NCBI RefSeq assembly: GCF_030818935.1
Contig: NZ_JAUTBD010000001.1
Coordinates: forward strand, 3,100,001 to 3,164,000
Reading direction: 5' to 3'
DNA length: 64,000 nt
DNA from: Microbacterium sp. SORGH_AS_1204
Lineage (GTDB): Bacteria > Actinomycetota > Actinomycetes > Actinomycetales > Microbacteriaceae
The position numbers and the translations under genes are program-made. The notes under the pieces are model-generated. The model did no database searches, was not told where the DNA came from, and worked only from the letters and a program-made list of their open reading frames with translations. Positions 39,160 through 47,907 of this stretch are shown piece after piece. The first letter of the stretch is position 1. Every line of letters begins with the position of its first letter.

Positions 39160-40608
39160 TCAGACGTCGACGCCGCGATCGCGCAGCCAGGGCGCGGGAT
39201 CGGTCGTGCCGCCCCACGGCGGGTAGACCTCGAAGTGCAGGTGGCAGCCGAACGAGTTGCCCGTCTGCCCGGTCGCCGCGATCTGCTGACCGGCCTCGAC
39301 GCGCTGACCGTACGAGACGTAGATGCCGCCGTCGACGATGTGGCCATACCCCGTGCCGGAGCCGTCGTCGTGGGCGATGCGGATGTAGTTGCCGAAGCCG
39401 CCGTTGTAGCCGGCGTAGGTGACCCGGCCGGCGGATGCCGCATAGATCGGCGACCAGCAGCTGGCCCCGAAGTCGAGCCCGAGGTGCCAGGTGCTGGCGC
39501 AGTAGCTGGAGTTGCACTGTCCGGAGCGGGGGCCGTAGCCCGATGACGTGTACGCCGACGACGGACGAGCCCAGCCGCCGCCGCTGACGTTCCCGCCGCC
39601 GCCTCCGCCTCCGCCGCCTCCACCGCTGCTGCCTCCGCCGCCGCCACCGGAGTTGCCGCCGCCACTGCTCTGCCGCGCGGCGGCCTCGCGCTCGCGGCGC
39701 GCGCGCTCCTCGGCGTCGCGGGCGGCGGCCTCTTCGCGGGCCTTGCGCTCGCGCTCCTCACGGGCCTTGCGTTCGGCTTCGACGCCCGCCTGGTACTCGG
39801 CGACGGTCTTGGCCGTGGTGTCTTGCAGGGCGGCGAGCTGCGCCTCGAGCACGGCCTGGTTCGCCTGCTGGGCCGCGAGCGCCTCCTGCGCGGCCTGGGC
39901 GGCCTGCTGGGCGGCGGCCATCTTCTCTTCGGCGATCGCCTTCAGACGCTCGCGCTCGGCGGTCGCGTCATCGGCCTGACTGCTGAGGTTTCTCGCGTTG
40001 TCGCGCGCGGCCACCGCCGAGGCGTAGACCGAGCGATTGCGCTCCAACAGCTTGTCCATCGTGCCGAGCCTGGCGAGCAGGTCGTCGGCCGAGGCGGCGG
40101 AGCCCGAGAAGAACAGGTCGAGCGAGGTGTCGTCACCGCCCGAGCGGTAGAGCTGCGCGGCGACCTTGCCTGCCTTGTTCGCGGCTTCCGCCGCGCGGTT
40201 CGCCTCGGCGTCGGCTTGCTGCCGCAGCAGCTGCGCGCGATAGTCGGCGTCTTGATAGGCCTGCTGCGCGGCGAAGTACTCGTCGGAACGGGCCTTGACC
40301 TCGGCCTGCGTGCGCTCGACCTCGGACTGCAGGCCCTGGATGAGCCCTTGGATCCGGGTGATCTCCGCGGCCTTCGCGGCCTCATTGGCGCGCGCGGCCT
40401 CGACGTCGGCCCACGAGGGGTAGTCGGCGGCGAGCGCCGGAGTGGAGAACCCGGATGCCACCGAGCCGAATGCTCCGAAAGCGATGGCGCCGAGTGCGCC
40501 GAACTTCAGGGCGCTGCGGCGGTCGAGCGCCGGCCACAGCCGTCGCTGCTCACTCGCGGTGGGCGCGCAACCGCAGTCGTCGGGGGTTTCGGGGCGCTCG
40601 GGCGTCAC
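39160..40608 (-). CDS. Secreted M23 murein endopeptidase with coiled-coil domain
   Basis: 482 residues from the GTG at 40606-40608. Residues 27-61 look like a Tat-type export signal (DRRSALKFGALGAIAFGAFG...STPALAA). A long coiled coil (about 65-310, rich in Ala/Glu/Gln/Arg) leads into a Gly/Ser linker of more than 30 residues. The C-terminal LytM/M23 domain has HLGLDFG, GYGHI and HLHFEV, the zinc and catalytic residues. It should cut peptidoglycan cross-links during growth or separation, with the coiled coil as the control arm. Confidence 0.92.
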   Translation of the reverse strand: MTPERPETPDDCGCAPTASEQRRLWPALDRRSALKFGALGAIAFGAFGSVASGFSTPALAADYPSWADVEAARANEAAKAAEITRIQGLIQGLQSEVERTQAEVKARSDEYFAAQQAYQDADYRAQLLRQQADAEANRAAEAANKAGKVAAQLYRSGGDDTSLDLFFSGSAASADDLLARLGTMDKLLERNRSVYASAVAARDNARNLSSQADDATAERERLKAIAEEKMAAAQQAAQAAQEALAAQQANQAVLEAQLAALQDTTAKTVAEYQAGVEAERKAREERERKAREEAAARDAEERARREREAAARQSSGGGNSGGGGGGSSGGGGGGGGGGGNVSGGGWARPSSAYTSSGYGPRSGQCNSSYCASTWHLGLDFGASCWSPIYAASAGRVTYAGYNGGFGNYIRIAHDDGSGTGYGHIVDGGIYVSYGQRVEAGQQIAATGQTGNSFGCHLHFEVYPPWGGTTDPAPWLRDRGVDV

Positions 40609-40644
40609 GGGAATACCTCATCTCACCGGGTCGCAACTCGGCCA

Positions 40645-40672
40645 ACAGTAGCAACACGAGTCACAGACACAA
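40645..40672 (-). promoter_or_regulatory. Candidate promoter of the M23 endopeptidase
   Basis: On the minus strand TTGTGT (40667-40672) and TACTGT (40645-40650) are separated by 16 bases, 37 bases before the GTG start. They match a primary-sigma -35/-10 pair moderately well. Confidence 0.4.
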
Positions 40673-40746
40673 CAGGGCGAGTTGGCCGGTCGACTACCGA
40701 TTCTGCCCTCGCGACACGCGCGGACGTCGCATCGCCACGCCCCCGA

Positions 40747-40776
40747 TTGGCAATCTCCGAGATTGTGAAGTAGGCT
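40747..40776 (+). promoter_or_regulatory. Promoter of the tRNA cluster
   Basis: TTGGCA (40747-40752), 18-base spacer, TAGGCT (40771-40776), placing transcription start about 40 bases before tRNA-Glu. Confidence 0.55.
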
Positions 40777-40823
40777 CGGTCGTCGGCAAGCGAGGTTGAA
40801 ATCGCAAGGTTTCAGGCTCATCC

Positions 40824-40896
40824 GGCCCCATCGTTTAGCGGCCTAGGACGCCGCCCTTTCACGGCGGTAGCACGGGTTCGAATCCCGTTGGGGTCA
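40824..40896 (+). tRNA. tRNA-Glu (TTC anticodon)
   Basis: 73 nucleotides. Acceptor GGCCCCA pairs with TGGGGTC (one G-U), anticodon stem CCGCC/GGCGG around CTTTCAC gives TTC; T-arm CGGGTTCGAATCCCG. Discriminator A; CCA not encoded. Confidence 0.96.
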
Positions 40897-40924
40897 CTTT
40901 CCGGTAAGACAACTAAATATGCAT

Positions 40925-40999
40925 GGCCCTGTAGCGCAGTTGGTTAGCGTGCCGCCCTGTCACGGCGGGAGGTCGCGGGTTCAAGTCCCGTCAGGGTCG
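40925..40999 (+). tRNA. tRNA-Asp (GTC anticodon)
   Basis: 75 nucleotides. Acceptor GGCCCTG pairs with CAGGGTC; anticodon loop CTGTCAC gives GTC; T-arm CGGGTTCAAGTCCCG; discriminator G. It lies 28 bases after tRNA-Glu and probably shares its transcript. Confidence 0.96.
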
Positions 41000-41011
41000 C
41001 TCCATAGCGAC

Positions 41012-41033
41012 GGGCCTTCTTTCGGGAAGGCCC
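41012..41033 (+). terminator. Hairpin between tRNA-Asp and tRNA-Phe
   Basis: GGGCCTTC (41012-41019) and GAAGGCCC (41026-41033) with loop TTTCGG. It may be a weak terminator or a processing signal, since tRNA-Phe follows 30 bases later with no obvious promoter of its own. Confidence 0.55.
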
Positions 41034-41063
41034 TTCGTCTAGGAAGCGGCAGACATGCCGCTC

Positions 41064-41136
41064 GGCTCTGTAGCTCAGTTGGTAGAGCGCACGACTGAAA
41101 ATCGTGAGGTCACGGGATCGACGCCCGTCGGAGCCA
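41064..41136 (+). tRNA. tRNA-Phe (GAA anticodon)
   Basis: 73 nucleotides. Acceptor GGCTCTG pairs with CGGAGCC; anticodon loop CTGAAAA gives GAA. The T-loop reads ATCGACG in place of the usual TTCGAAT-type, so position 54 is A instead of T; the stem ACGGG/CCCGT is intact. Discriminator A. Confidence 0.95.
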
Positions 41137-41163
41137 CAAGGATCGTCATTACAACGGTCCCAG

Positions 41164-41198
41164 AAACCCTCGCCTAGCTTCTACATGGCGGGGGTTTT
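41164..41198 (+). terminator. tRNA-Phe terminator
   Basis: AAACCCTCGCC (41164-41174) pairs with GGCGGGGGTTT (41187-41197) with one G-U, followed by a T, a classic intrinsic terminator with a 12-base loop. Confidence 0.85.
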
Positions 41199-41508
41199 GC
41201 TTTGCCCGCTGAGCCTTCTCATCATGGGCCTTCTTCGTTTCCGAATGCCACTCCCCCCGGCATCCCCGCTCGCACCCGCACCGGGGCCGGCACTGCGCCG
41301 AGATGACCGGCGCTGCCCGGAATGACCGGCGTTGATGGGCGATCGCGCGTGATCTCGGCGAACGCGGGTCATCTCACCGGCGCCCGGGCCGCGCGTCACC
41401 CAGCGCACCCGCGGCGTACCGCGGCGCCCGGGCCGCGCGCACCGTCCCACGAACCCCGCCCCACCCCACATCGGGGGATGGTTACGCGACGCCGCCGAGC
41501 GGCGCTAC

Positions 41509-41532
41509 TATTTGTTTGACTTTCAGCAAATA
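41509..41532. promoter_or_regulatory. Candidate repressor site before the EmrB-type exporter
   Basis: TATTTG (41509-41514) and CAAATA (41527-41532) form an inverted repeat with a 12-base spacer in a short AT-rich patch, 59 bases before the start. MarR- or TetR-family regulators commonly control such exporters through sites of this size; no regulator gene is adjacent. Confidence 0.4.
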
Positions 41533-41590
41533 CCTGGCGCCCGACCGAGCCCCTTGAGCCGTCCGCCAGGCTTCTCACGAAGAGGCCCCG

Positions 41591-43651
41591 ATGTCAGACA
41601 TCACCCGCAGCCGTCGCGCGCACACGGCATCCACCGACACGGTCATGACGCACCGCATGATCATGTTCGTGATCTTCGGCCTCATGGCCGGCATGTTTCT
41701 TTCCGCCCTCGACCAGACCGTGGTCGGCACCGCCATCCGCACCATCGGCGACGACCTGCAGGGCCTCAGCCTGCAGGCGTGGGTCACGACCGCGTACCTG
41801 ATCGTCTCCACGATCGCGACGCCCATCTACGGCAAGCTCTCCGACATCTTCGGTCGGCGCCCCCTCTTCCTGATCGCCATCGTCATCTTCATCATCGGTT
41901 CGATCCTGGCGAGCTTCGCGCAGTCGATGATCGAGCTCGCCGCGTTCCGCGCCATCCAGGGCCTCGGCGCCGGCGGTCTCATGTCGATGCCCCTGGCGAT
42001 CATGGGCGACATCCTCGCCCCGCGTGAGCGCGCGAAGTACCAGGGCTACTTCCTCGCTGTCTTCGGCATCTCCAGCGTCATCGGCCCGCTCGTCGGCGGT
42101 CTGTTCTCCGGCGCCAGCGAGATCCTCTTCCTCACCGGCTGGCGCTGGGTCTTCCTCATCAACGTGCCGATCGGCATCGTGGCCCTGGCGATCGTGTGGC
42201 GGTTCCTCCACATCCCCAAGCAGCCGCGCCACTCCGTGCGCATCGACTGGTGGGGCGCCACCACCGTGATCGTCGCGCTCGTTCCGCTGCTCCTCGTCGC
42301 CGAGCAGGGCCGAGAGTGGGGCTGGGGCTCCCCCATCGCCCTCGCGTGCTACGTCGTCGGTGCTCTCGGCATCCTGGCCTTCGTCATCGCCGAGACGAAG
42401 ATGAAAGACGACGCGCTCATTCCGCTCAAGCTCTTCCGCTCGCCGACCTTCTCGATGGCGACCGTGATCGGCGTGCTGGTCGGCTTCGGCATGTTCGGCG
42501 CGATGCTGACCCTGCCGCTCTATCTGCAGCTCGTGCTCGGCTCGAACCCCACCCAGAGCGGTTTCGAGATGCTGCCGATGATCCTCGGCCTCATGATCGC
42601 CTCGATCGCGAGCGGTCAGATCATCGCGCGCACGGGTCGCTACCGCCTGTTCCCGATCCTCGGCACCGCGCTGATGTCGGTCGGCTTCTTCCTGCTGACG
42701 TTCCTGCAGTACGACAGCCCCTACGGGCAGGTCGCCATCGCGATGCTCGTGATCGGCCTCGGACTCGGCCAGCTCATGCAGACCCTCACGATCGCGAGCC
42801 AGAACTCGGTGGGCGTGCGCGACATGGGCGTGGCCACCAGCGGCTCGACGTTCTTCCGTCAGATCGGCGGAACGCTCGGCACCGCGGTACTGCTGTCGTT
42901 GCTGTTCACCCTCATGCCCTCGAACATCGTCGGCTCGTTCGGCGACCGGGCCACGCTCACCGACGCGCTCGATGCCGCCTTCGATCCGGCCACGGCGTCG
43001 GCCCCCGCGAACGAGAAGATCATGTCGTCGATCTACGCCCCGATCGTGGCCCAGACGACGGATGCCGTGACCCAGCAGGTGCAGCAGGGTGTGCAGCAGG
43101 CGACGGATGCCGCGACCCAGGCCGTGGCGCAGCAGGTGGCAGCGGGCCAGATCCCCGCCGCCGCGCAGACGCAGGCGACGCAGGCCGCCGTGGCACAGGC
43201 GATCTCGGCCGCGTCGGCGCAGATCCGCCAGCAGGTGCCCGTCGCCCGCGTCGGTGGCGACGGCTCCGTCAGCCTGGACTTCTCGGATGCCGCCGACCGC
43301 GAGGCCTTCGTCGACGGCGTCGCCGACACCCTGACCGACCGGTTCACCTCGGGCGACCAGGACACCTCGATCGGCGGGTCGACGCTGGATGACACGTCGT
43401 TCCTCGTGGGTGCCGACGCGCGGCTGACCAAGCCCTTCCTCGTCGGCTTCAACTCATCGGCGACGAGCGTCTACTGGGTGGCGATGAGCGTCGTGCTGCT
43501 CGCGTTCGTGCTGTCGCTGTTCTTCCGCACCCCGCCGCTGCGGTCGAAGTCGGCGCTGCAGGAGGCCGCCGACGAGCGCCGCGGCAAGGACGACGAAGAG
43601 AAGCGCGCGGCCGAGGCCGCGACGCAGACCGGCGCGCTGCTCACGCCGTAA
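41591..43651 (+). CDS. EmrB/QacA-type (DHA2) multidrug exporter with large external loop
   Basis: 686 residues, 14-helix major facilitator drug:H+ antiporter. Motif A GKLSDIFGRRP, the D1 motif LDQTVVGTAIRTIGDDL and motif C-like GISSVIGPLVGGLF are clear. It is longer than the usual 500-550 residues because a roughly 160-residue hydrophilic loop rich in Gln/Ala (VTQQVQQGVQQATDAATQAVAQQV...) and an acidic segment lie between helices 13 and 14 (about 440-620). The C-terminal tail is charged. Substrates are unknown. Confidence 0.9.
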   Translation: MSDITRSRRAHTASTDTVMTHRMIMFVIFGLMAGMFLSALDQTVVGTAIRTIGDDLQGLSLQAWVTTAYLIVSTIATPIYGKLSDIFGRRPLFLIAIVIFIIGSILASFAQSMIELAAFRAIQGLGAGGLMSMPLAIMGDILAPRERAKYQGYFLAVFGISSVIGPLVGGLFSGASEILFLTGWRWVFLINVPIGIVALAIVWRFLHIPKQPRHSVRIDWWGATTVIVALVPLLLVAEQGREWGWGSPIALACYVVGALGILAFVIAETKMKDDALIPLKLFRSPTFSMATVIGVLVGFGMFGAMLTLPLYLQLVLGSNPTQSGFEMLPMILGLMIASIASGQIIARTGRYRLFPILGTALMSVGFFLLTFLQYDSPYGQVAIAMLVIGLGLGQLMQTLTIASQNSVGVRDMGVATSGSTFFRQIGGTLGTAVLLSLLFTLMPSNIVGSFGDRATLTDALDAAFDPATASAPANEKIMSSIYAPIVAQTTDAVTQQVQQGVQQATDAATQAVAQQVAAGQIPAAAQTQATQAAVAQAISAASAQIRQQVPVARVGGDGSVSLDFSDAADREAFVDGVADTLTDRFTSGDQDTSIGGSTLDDTSFLVGADARLTKPFLVGFNSSATSVYWVAMSVVLLAFVLSLFFRTPPLRSKSALQEAADERRGKDDEEKRAAEAATQTGALLTP

Positions 43652-43657
43652 CGGGAA

Positions 43658-43696
43658 CGAAGGGCGGGGGTGTCTCGACGACACCCTCGCCCTTCG
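43658..43696. terminator. Bidirectional terminator
   Basis: CGAAGGGCGGGGGTGTC (43658-43674) and GACACCCTCGCCCTTCG (43680-43696) form a 17-bp stem with one G-U and a 5-base loop between the convergent exporter and acyl-CoA ligase genes. Confidence 0.85.
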
Positions 43697-43702
43697 GCGT
43701 TC

Positions 43703-45286
43703 TCACGCGGCCTCGCGCGCCCGCAGGTCCTTCCGCAGGATCTTGCCCGACGCCGACTTCGGCACCGCATCGATGAACTCCACTCGGCGCACCTTCTTGT
43801 GCGGCGCCACCTGCCCCGCCACGAACGCCATCACGTCGTCGGCCGACAGGCCGGCATCCGGCGCCGCCACCACGAAAGCCTTGGGGATCTCCTCGCCATC
43901 GTCGCCGCGCACGCCGATGACGGCGGCATCCTGGATCTTCGGGTGCGACAGCAGCAGCGCCTCGAGCTCGGCCGGGGCGATCTGATAGCCGTGGTACTTG
44001 ATGAGCTCCTTCAGCCGGTCGACGATCGTGAAGTACCCGTCGACGTGGTGCACGCCGATGTCTCCGGTGTGCAGGAACCCGTCGGCATCGAGCGTCTCGG
44101 CCGTGGCGTCGGGACGGTTCAGGTAGCCGAGCATGACGTTGGGGCCGCGCACCCAGATCTCCCCCGGCGCGGTGAGTCCGTCGTCGCCGTGCTCCTCGAG
44201 CTCCTCCCCCGTCTCGGGATCGACGAGCTTGGCGTCACAGTTCGGGATGAGCACGCCGACCGAGCTGACCGGCATCCCACCCTCCGCCGGGATCGCGTGC
44301 GACACCGGGCTCAGCTCGCTCATGCCGTAGCCCTGGAAGAACCGGGCGCCGATGCGCCGGCCCGCGGTCTCGGCCGTCTCGCCGTCGAGCGGGGCGGCGC
44401 CCGAGAACACGCTGTGCACGCTCGAGAGGTCGAACTTCTCGACGGCCGGGTGCTTCGCGAGCGCGACCGCGATGGGCGGGGCGATGAACAGGAACGTGCA
44501 GCGGTGATCCTGGATGACGCGGAGGAACTCCATCAGGTCGAACCGCGGCATCGTGACGAGCGTCGCGCGCTGACGCAGGGCGAGGTTCAGCAGCACCGTC
44601 ATGCCGTAGATGTGGAAGAACGGCAGCACGGCGAGCACGCGGTCGTCGGCGCCGATCTCGATCACCGGACGGCACTGGTGCACGTTCGCGACGAGGTTGC
44701 GGTGCGAGAGCATCACGCCCTTCGGCACCCCCGTCGTCCCCGACGAGTAAGGCAGCACGGCGACGTGCGTGGCGGGGTCGATCGTGACCTCGGGCGGCGT
44801 CCGCCCTTCGCCGAGCAGGGCGCGCAGATCCGGGTGCCCCTCGACGCCGTCGAGCACGATCACCCGCTCGTCGGGGATGCCGACCGCGCGCGCCGCCTCG
44901 AGGGCCTGCGGCAGCAGCGGCGACACGGTCACGAGCCAGGTGGCCGCGGCATCCCGAAGCTGGTTCTCGATCTCGTGCGCGGTGTAGAGCGAGTTGATCG
45001 TGGTGATGGTCGCGCCCAGGCGCAGGATGCCGTGGAACACCGTCGCGAAGGCCGGAACGTTCGGGCAGAGCATCGCGACGACCGTGTCGGTGTCGACGCC
45101 GCGAACCGCGAGCGCCCCGGCGAACGCGTCGACCTGCGCGCGGAGCGCGCCGTAGGTGGTTTCGGCACCGCTCGCCGGATCGACGAGGGCGACGCGGTCG
45201 AGGTCGCCCTCGTCGAGCGAGCCGAACAGGTAGTCGTAGATGCTCTCATCGGGCACCTCGACGGGCGGGTGGGGGCTGTGGAACAC
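43703..45286 (-). CDS. AMP-dependent acyl/aryl-CoA ligase, 4-coumarate-CoA ligase-like
   Basis: 527 residues from a GTG start. ANL-superfamily enzyme that activates a carboxylate with ATP and transfers it to CoA. A3 P-loop PYSSGTTGVPKGVMLSH, A5 FFQGYGMSELSPVS, A7 GFLHTGDIG, A8 VDRLKELIKYHGYQIAPAELE and A10 PKSASGKILRKDL are intact. The layout and the YGMSE/GYQIAPAE blocks resemble 4-coumarate-CoA and related aromatic or fatty acid ligases; the substrate is not determinable. A palindrome lies 58 bases upstream. Confidence 0.9.
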   Translation of the reverse strand: MFHSPHPPVEVPDESIYDYLFGSLDEGDLDRVALVDPASGAETTYGALRAQVDAFAGALAVRGVDTDTVVAMLCPNVPAFATVFHGILRLGATITTINSLYTAHEIENQLRDAAATWLVTVSPLLPQALEAARAVGIPDERVIVLDGVEGHPDLRALLGEGRTPPEVTIDPATHVAVLPYSSGTTGVPKGVMLSHRNLVANVHQCRPVIEIGADDRVLAVLPFFHIYGMTVLLNLALRQRATLVTMPRFDLMEFLRVIQDHRCTFLFIAPPIAVALAKHPAVEKFDLSSVHSVFSGAAPLDGETAETAGRRIGARFFQGYGMSELSPVSHAIPAEGGMPVSSVGVLIPNCDAKLVDPETGEELEEHGDDGLTAPGEIWVRGPNVMLGYLNRPDATAETLDADGFLHTGDIGVHHVDGYFTIVDRLKELIKYHGYQIAPAELEALLLSHPKIQDAAVIGVRGDDGEEIPKAFVVAAPDAGLSADDVMAFVAGQVAPHKKVRRVEFIDAVPKSASGKILRKDLRAREAA

Positions 45287-45610
45287 GGTTCTCTCCCTCG
45301 AAACACCGGCGGCGTCGTCGCCGTGCGCTCATCCTGGCACCGCTGACACCCGGTGTCACGATTCCCGAAGACGAGTCTCAGGATGCCGCTGGCCCCGAGG
45401 GCGCGCCGGGCGGCGCCGCACAGAGCACGAAGACCACCGGCACGGCCGTTCACCGCCTCCGGGATCACGGGGTTCAGCGCGCATCGCGCCGCGCTCGTCG
45501 CACCAGGCCCACGCGAGCATGGCCCGCAGCACGACGGCCACAGCGGCCATGTCGCCCGTGCCGGTCGCCCCCCATTCCCCACGATGTGCACGGTGCGAAG
45601 CCGCGTCGGC
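45287..45610. other. 324-base gene-free gap
   Basis: No supported gene. It contains the palindrome at 45344-45358 near the ligase start. Short frames here lack normal codon use; the sequence may be decayed coding DNA, but I cannot tie it to a family. Confidence 0.5.
45344..45358. promoter_or_regulatory. Palindromic operator candidate before the acyl-CoA ligase
   Basis: TGACACC-C-GGTGTCA is a perfect 15-bp palindrome with an odd centre, the size and form of a TetR- or GntR-family operator. No regulator gene is next to it. Confidence 0.5.
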
Positions 45611-46804
45611 TCACACGAGCGCGAGCACGACACCGCCCGCGGCGCCGACGAGCACGACCGCCCATGCGGGCGTCTTGCACACGGTCAGCAGCACGAAACC
45701 CACCGCGGCCAGGACGAGCGGCCCCGGGCCCGTGATGGCCGTGGTGAACACCGGCGCGTAGAGCGCGGCGGCCAGGATGCCGACGACGGCGGCGTTCGCC
45801 CCGCGCATCGCGGCCCGCACGAGCGGTCGTGCACGCACGGCATCCCAGAACGGGAGCACGCCGACGAGGATGAGGAAGCCGGGGAGGAAGATCGCCCCGA
45901 GGGCGAGGGCAGCGCCCGGGATGCCACCGGGCCCGGCGGGCGAGACGGCCCCCAGGTACGCCGAGAAGGTGAACAGCGGTCCCGGCACCGCTTGCGCCGC
46001 CCCGTAGCCAGCGAGGAACGACTCCGGCGACACCCAGCCCGCGTCGACGACACCCGCCTGCAGCAGGGGCAGGACGACGTGCCCGCCGCCGAAGACCAGG
46101 GCCCCCGCGCGGAAGAAGGCGTCGACGAGCGACACCGCACCCGACCCCGTCGCGGCGGCCAGAAGGGGTAGCGCGATGAGCCCGCCCGCGAACAGGGCGA
46201 GGCACACGAACGCCGCCGGGCGTCGCACGCCGAACGACGGCAGCGACGCGACGGAGGAGTCCTCCACGCCGCGCAACAGGAGCAGGCCCGCGATCACGCC
46301 GAGGACGAGCGCGCCGAGCTGCCCCGGCGCGGCGGGGAGCAGCAGGGCGAGAGCCAGGGCCGCCACCGCGATCCCCGCGCGCGGTGCGTCAGGGGTGAGC
46401 GATCGGGCCATGCCCCACACGGCGTGCGCGACGATGGCGACGGCGACGATCTTGAGCCCGGCCAGGACCCCCTCGCCGACGGAGCCGCCGAGAGCTGCCG
46501 CACCGGCCGCGAACGCCACGAGCAGGACGGCGGATGGCAGGGTGAAGGCGGCGAAGGCGGCGAGCGCGCCGAGAAGCCCGGCGCGCTGCAGCCCCATCGC
46601 GAAGCCGACCTGGCTCGATGCGGGACCCGGGAGAAACTGGCAGAGCGCCACCAGATCGGCGTAGGCGCGGTCGTCCATCCACTTCCGCCGCACGACGAGA
46701 TCGTCGCGGAAGTAGCCCAGGTGCGCGACCGGACCGCCGAACGACGTCAGACCCAGCCGGAGGAACGCCAGGAAGACCTCGCCCGCACGTCCCGCTCGTC
46801 GCAT
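45611..46804 (-). CDS. chrA: Chromate transporter ChrA family
   Basis: 397 residues from the ATG at 46802-46804; the TTG 30 bases upstream gives a non-family extension. Long-chain CHR protein with two homologous halves: LRLGLTSFGGPVAHLGYFRDDLV...LCQFLPGPASSQVGFAMGLQRAG and RAGALVFGGGHVVLPLLQAGVV...GAAQAVPGPLFTFSAYLGA. About 10 membrane helices. Such proteins export chromate, though many members have untested specificity. Confidence 0.92.
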   Translation of the reverse strand: MRRAGRAGEVFLAFLRLGLTSFGGPVAHLGYFRDDLVVRRKWMDDRAYADLVALCQFLPGPASSQVGFAMGLQRAGLLGALAAFAAFTLPSAVLLVAFAAGAAALGGSVGEGVLAGLKIVAVAIVAHAVWGMARSLTPDAPRAGIAVAALALALLLPAAPGQLGALVLGVIAGLLLLRGVEDSSVASLPSFGVRRPAAFVCLALFAGGLIALPLLAAATGSGAVSLVDAFFRAGALVFGGGHVVLPLLQAGVVDAGWVSPESFLAGYGAAQAVPGPLFTFSAYLGAVSPAGPGGIPGAALALGAIFLPGFLILVGVLPFWDAVRARPLVRAAMRGANAAVVGILAAALYAPVFTTAITGPGPLVLAAVGFVLLTVCKTPAWAVVLVGAAGGVVLALV

Positions 46805-46845
46805 CCCGGCATCCTGCCTTCGCGGGGGAAACAACGGGTGAACCC

Positions 46846-47802
46846 TCAGGCCAGCGGGCCGTCGAGCAGTTCGTCGACGAGCCGCAGGGTCGTCGCGGTG
46901 ACCCGCTGGTCTTCGTCGATGTCGGCACCGGCGACCGCCTCGACGAAGCGGTTCACCTCGCCGACCATCGGGTTGTCGCCGGCGGGCACGGTGATGACGC
47001 GCGGGGCGCCGTCGCGCGGGCTGACGACGAGTCGCCGCGGCGCATCGATCGCGTCGATCAGCAGCGACCCCTCCTCACCCTGAATCTCGCTCGGCAGGCC
47101 GGTATCGGTGATCTTCGACCAGGCGACATCGGCCACGAAACCGTCGTAGGTGGCCAGCGCACTGCCGAGACCGTCGGTTCCCGAGGCGATCCCCACGCGC
47201 ACCCCCTGCACCGCCCGCGGCGCGCCGAACAGACGCACGAGCGCATGGAGGGGATAGACGCCGAGATCGCGCAGTGCGCCCCCGCCCATCTCAGGATCGA
47301 GGATGTTCGTCTGCCGGCCCGCAAGCACCTCGTCGTACCTGGCCGACCGCTTCTCGTACCGCAGCGAGACCCGCCGCACGGGTCCGAGCTCGGCCAGTGC
47401 CGCTCTCACAGCGGCCAGTCCCGGGTCGTACGCCGTGCGCATCGCCTCGAGCAGCACCACGCCGTGGTCGCGAGCGTGCGCGACCGCGGCATCCCACTCC
47501 GCCGCCGTCAGCACCGCCGGCTTCTCCACGAGCACCGGGATGCCGGCATCCACCGCCGACGCGATCTGCGCGGCGTGCGCGGAGTTGGGGCTGGCCAGGT
47601 ACACGGCATCGACGTCGGGGGCGACGAGCAGCTCGTCGAGGCCCACCGCGACACCGGGCGCACCGATGCGGTCGGCGAACGATCGGGCGCGTCGTGCATC
47701 GCGCGACGAGACGCGGGTCACGTCCACGCCCGCGACCTGCGCCACCGCCCCCGCGAAGCGCTCGGAAATGGAACTGGTGCCGACGATGCCGAAGCGGATC
47801 AT
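46846..47802 (-). CDS. Gfo/Idh/MocA family oxidoreductase
   Basis: 318 residues. N-terminal Rossmann NAD(P) domain (FGIVGTSSISERFAGAV, AVYLASPNSAHAAQIASAVDAGIPVLVEKP, with the EKP lysine) and C-terminal alpha/beta domain (GGGALRDLGVYPLHALVRLFG, with the conserved D-x-x-x-x-H pattern). It is a sugar or polyol dehydrogenase type; the substrate is not evident. It stands between chrA and a divergent deacetylase-like gene. Confidence 0.9.
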   Translation of the reverse strand: MIRFGIVGTSSISERFAGAVAQVAGVDVTRVSSRDARRARSFADRIGAPGVAVGLDELLVAPDVDAVYLASPNSAHAAQIASAVDAGIPVLVEKPAVLTAAEWDAAVAHARDHGVVLLEAMRTAYDPGLAAVRAALAELGPVRRVSLRYEKRSARYDEVLAGRQTNILDPEMGGGALRDLGVYPLHALVRLFGAPRAVQGVRVGIASGTDGLGSALATYDGFVADVAWSKITDTGLPSEIQGEEGSLLIDAIDAPRRLVVSPRDGAPRVITVPAGDNPMVGEVNRFVEAVAGADIDEDQRVTATTLRLVDELLDGPLA

Positions 47803-47907
47803 CCCCTCATCCTGCCGCGCCCCTCGCGCCGCGGCGCGATCCGTCCCGGTCTTTCGTCATACGTCCCGGTAGGATCGCGCCGACCCGTCCGTCGACCACG
47901 AGGCCTC

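Larger units (their letters stand above)
41137..41590. other. 454-base gap: tRNA terminator, repeat and exporter promoter region
   Basis: No coding sequence supported. It holds the terminator at 41164-41198, an inverted-repeat element (GAGATGACC 41300-41308 with GGTCATCTC 41367-41375, and TGACCGGCG repeated inside) and the palindromic site before the exporter gene. Confidence 0.6.

Noticed and set aside
40609..40823. A c-di-AMP (ydaO-type) riboswitch before the M23 endopeptidase
   Set aside because: The presumed start of transcription leaves only about 30 bases of leader, too short, and no ydaO core motifs were seen.
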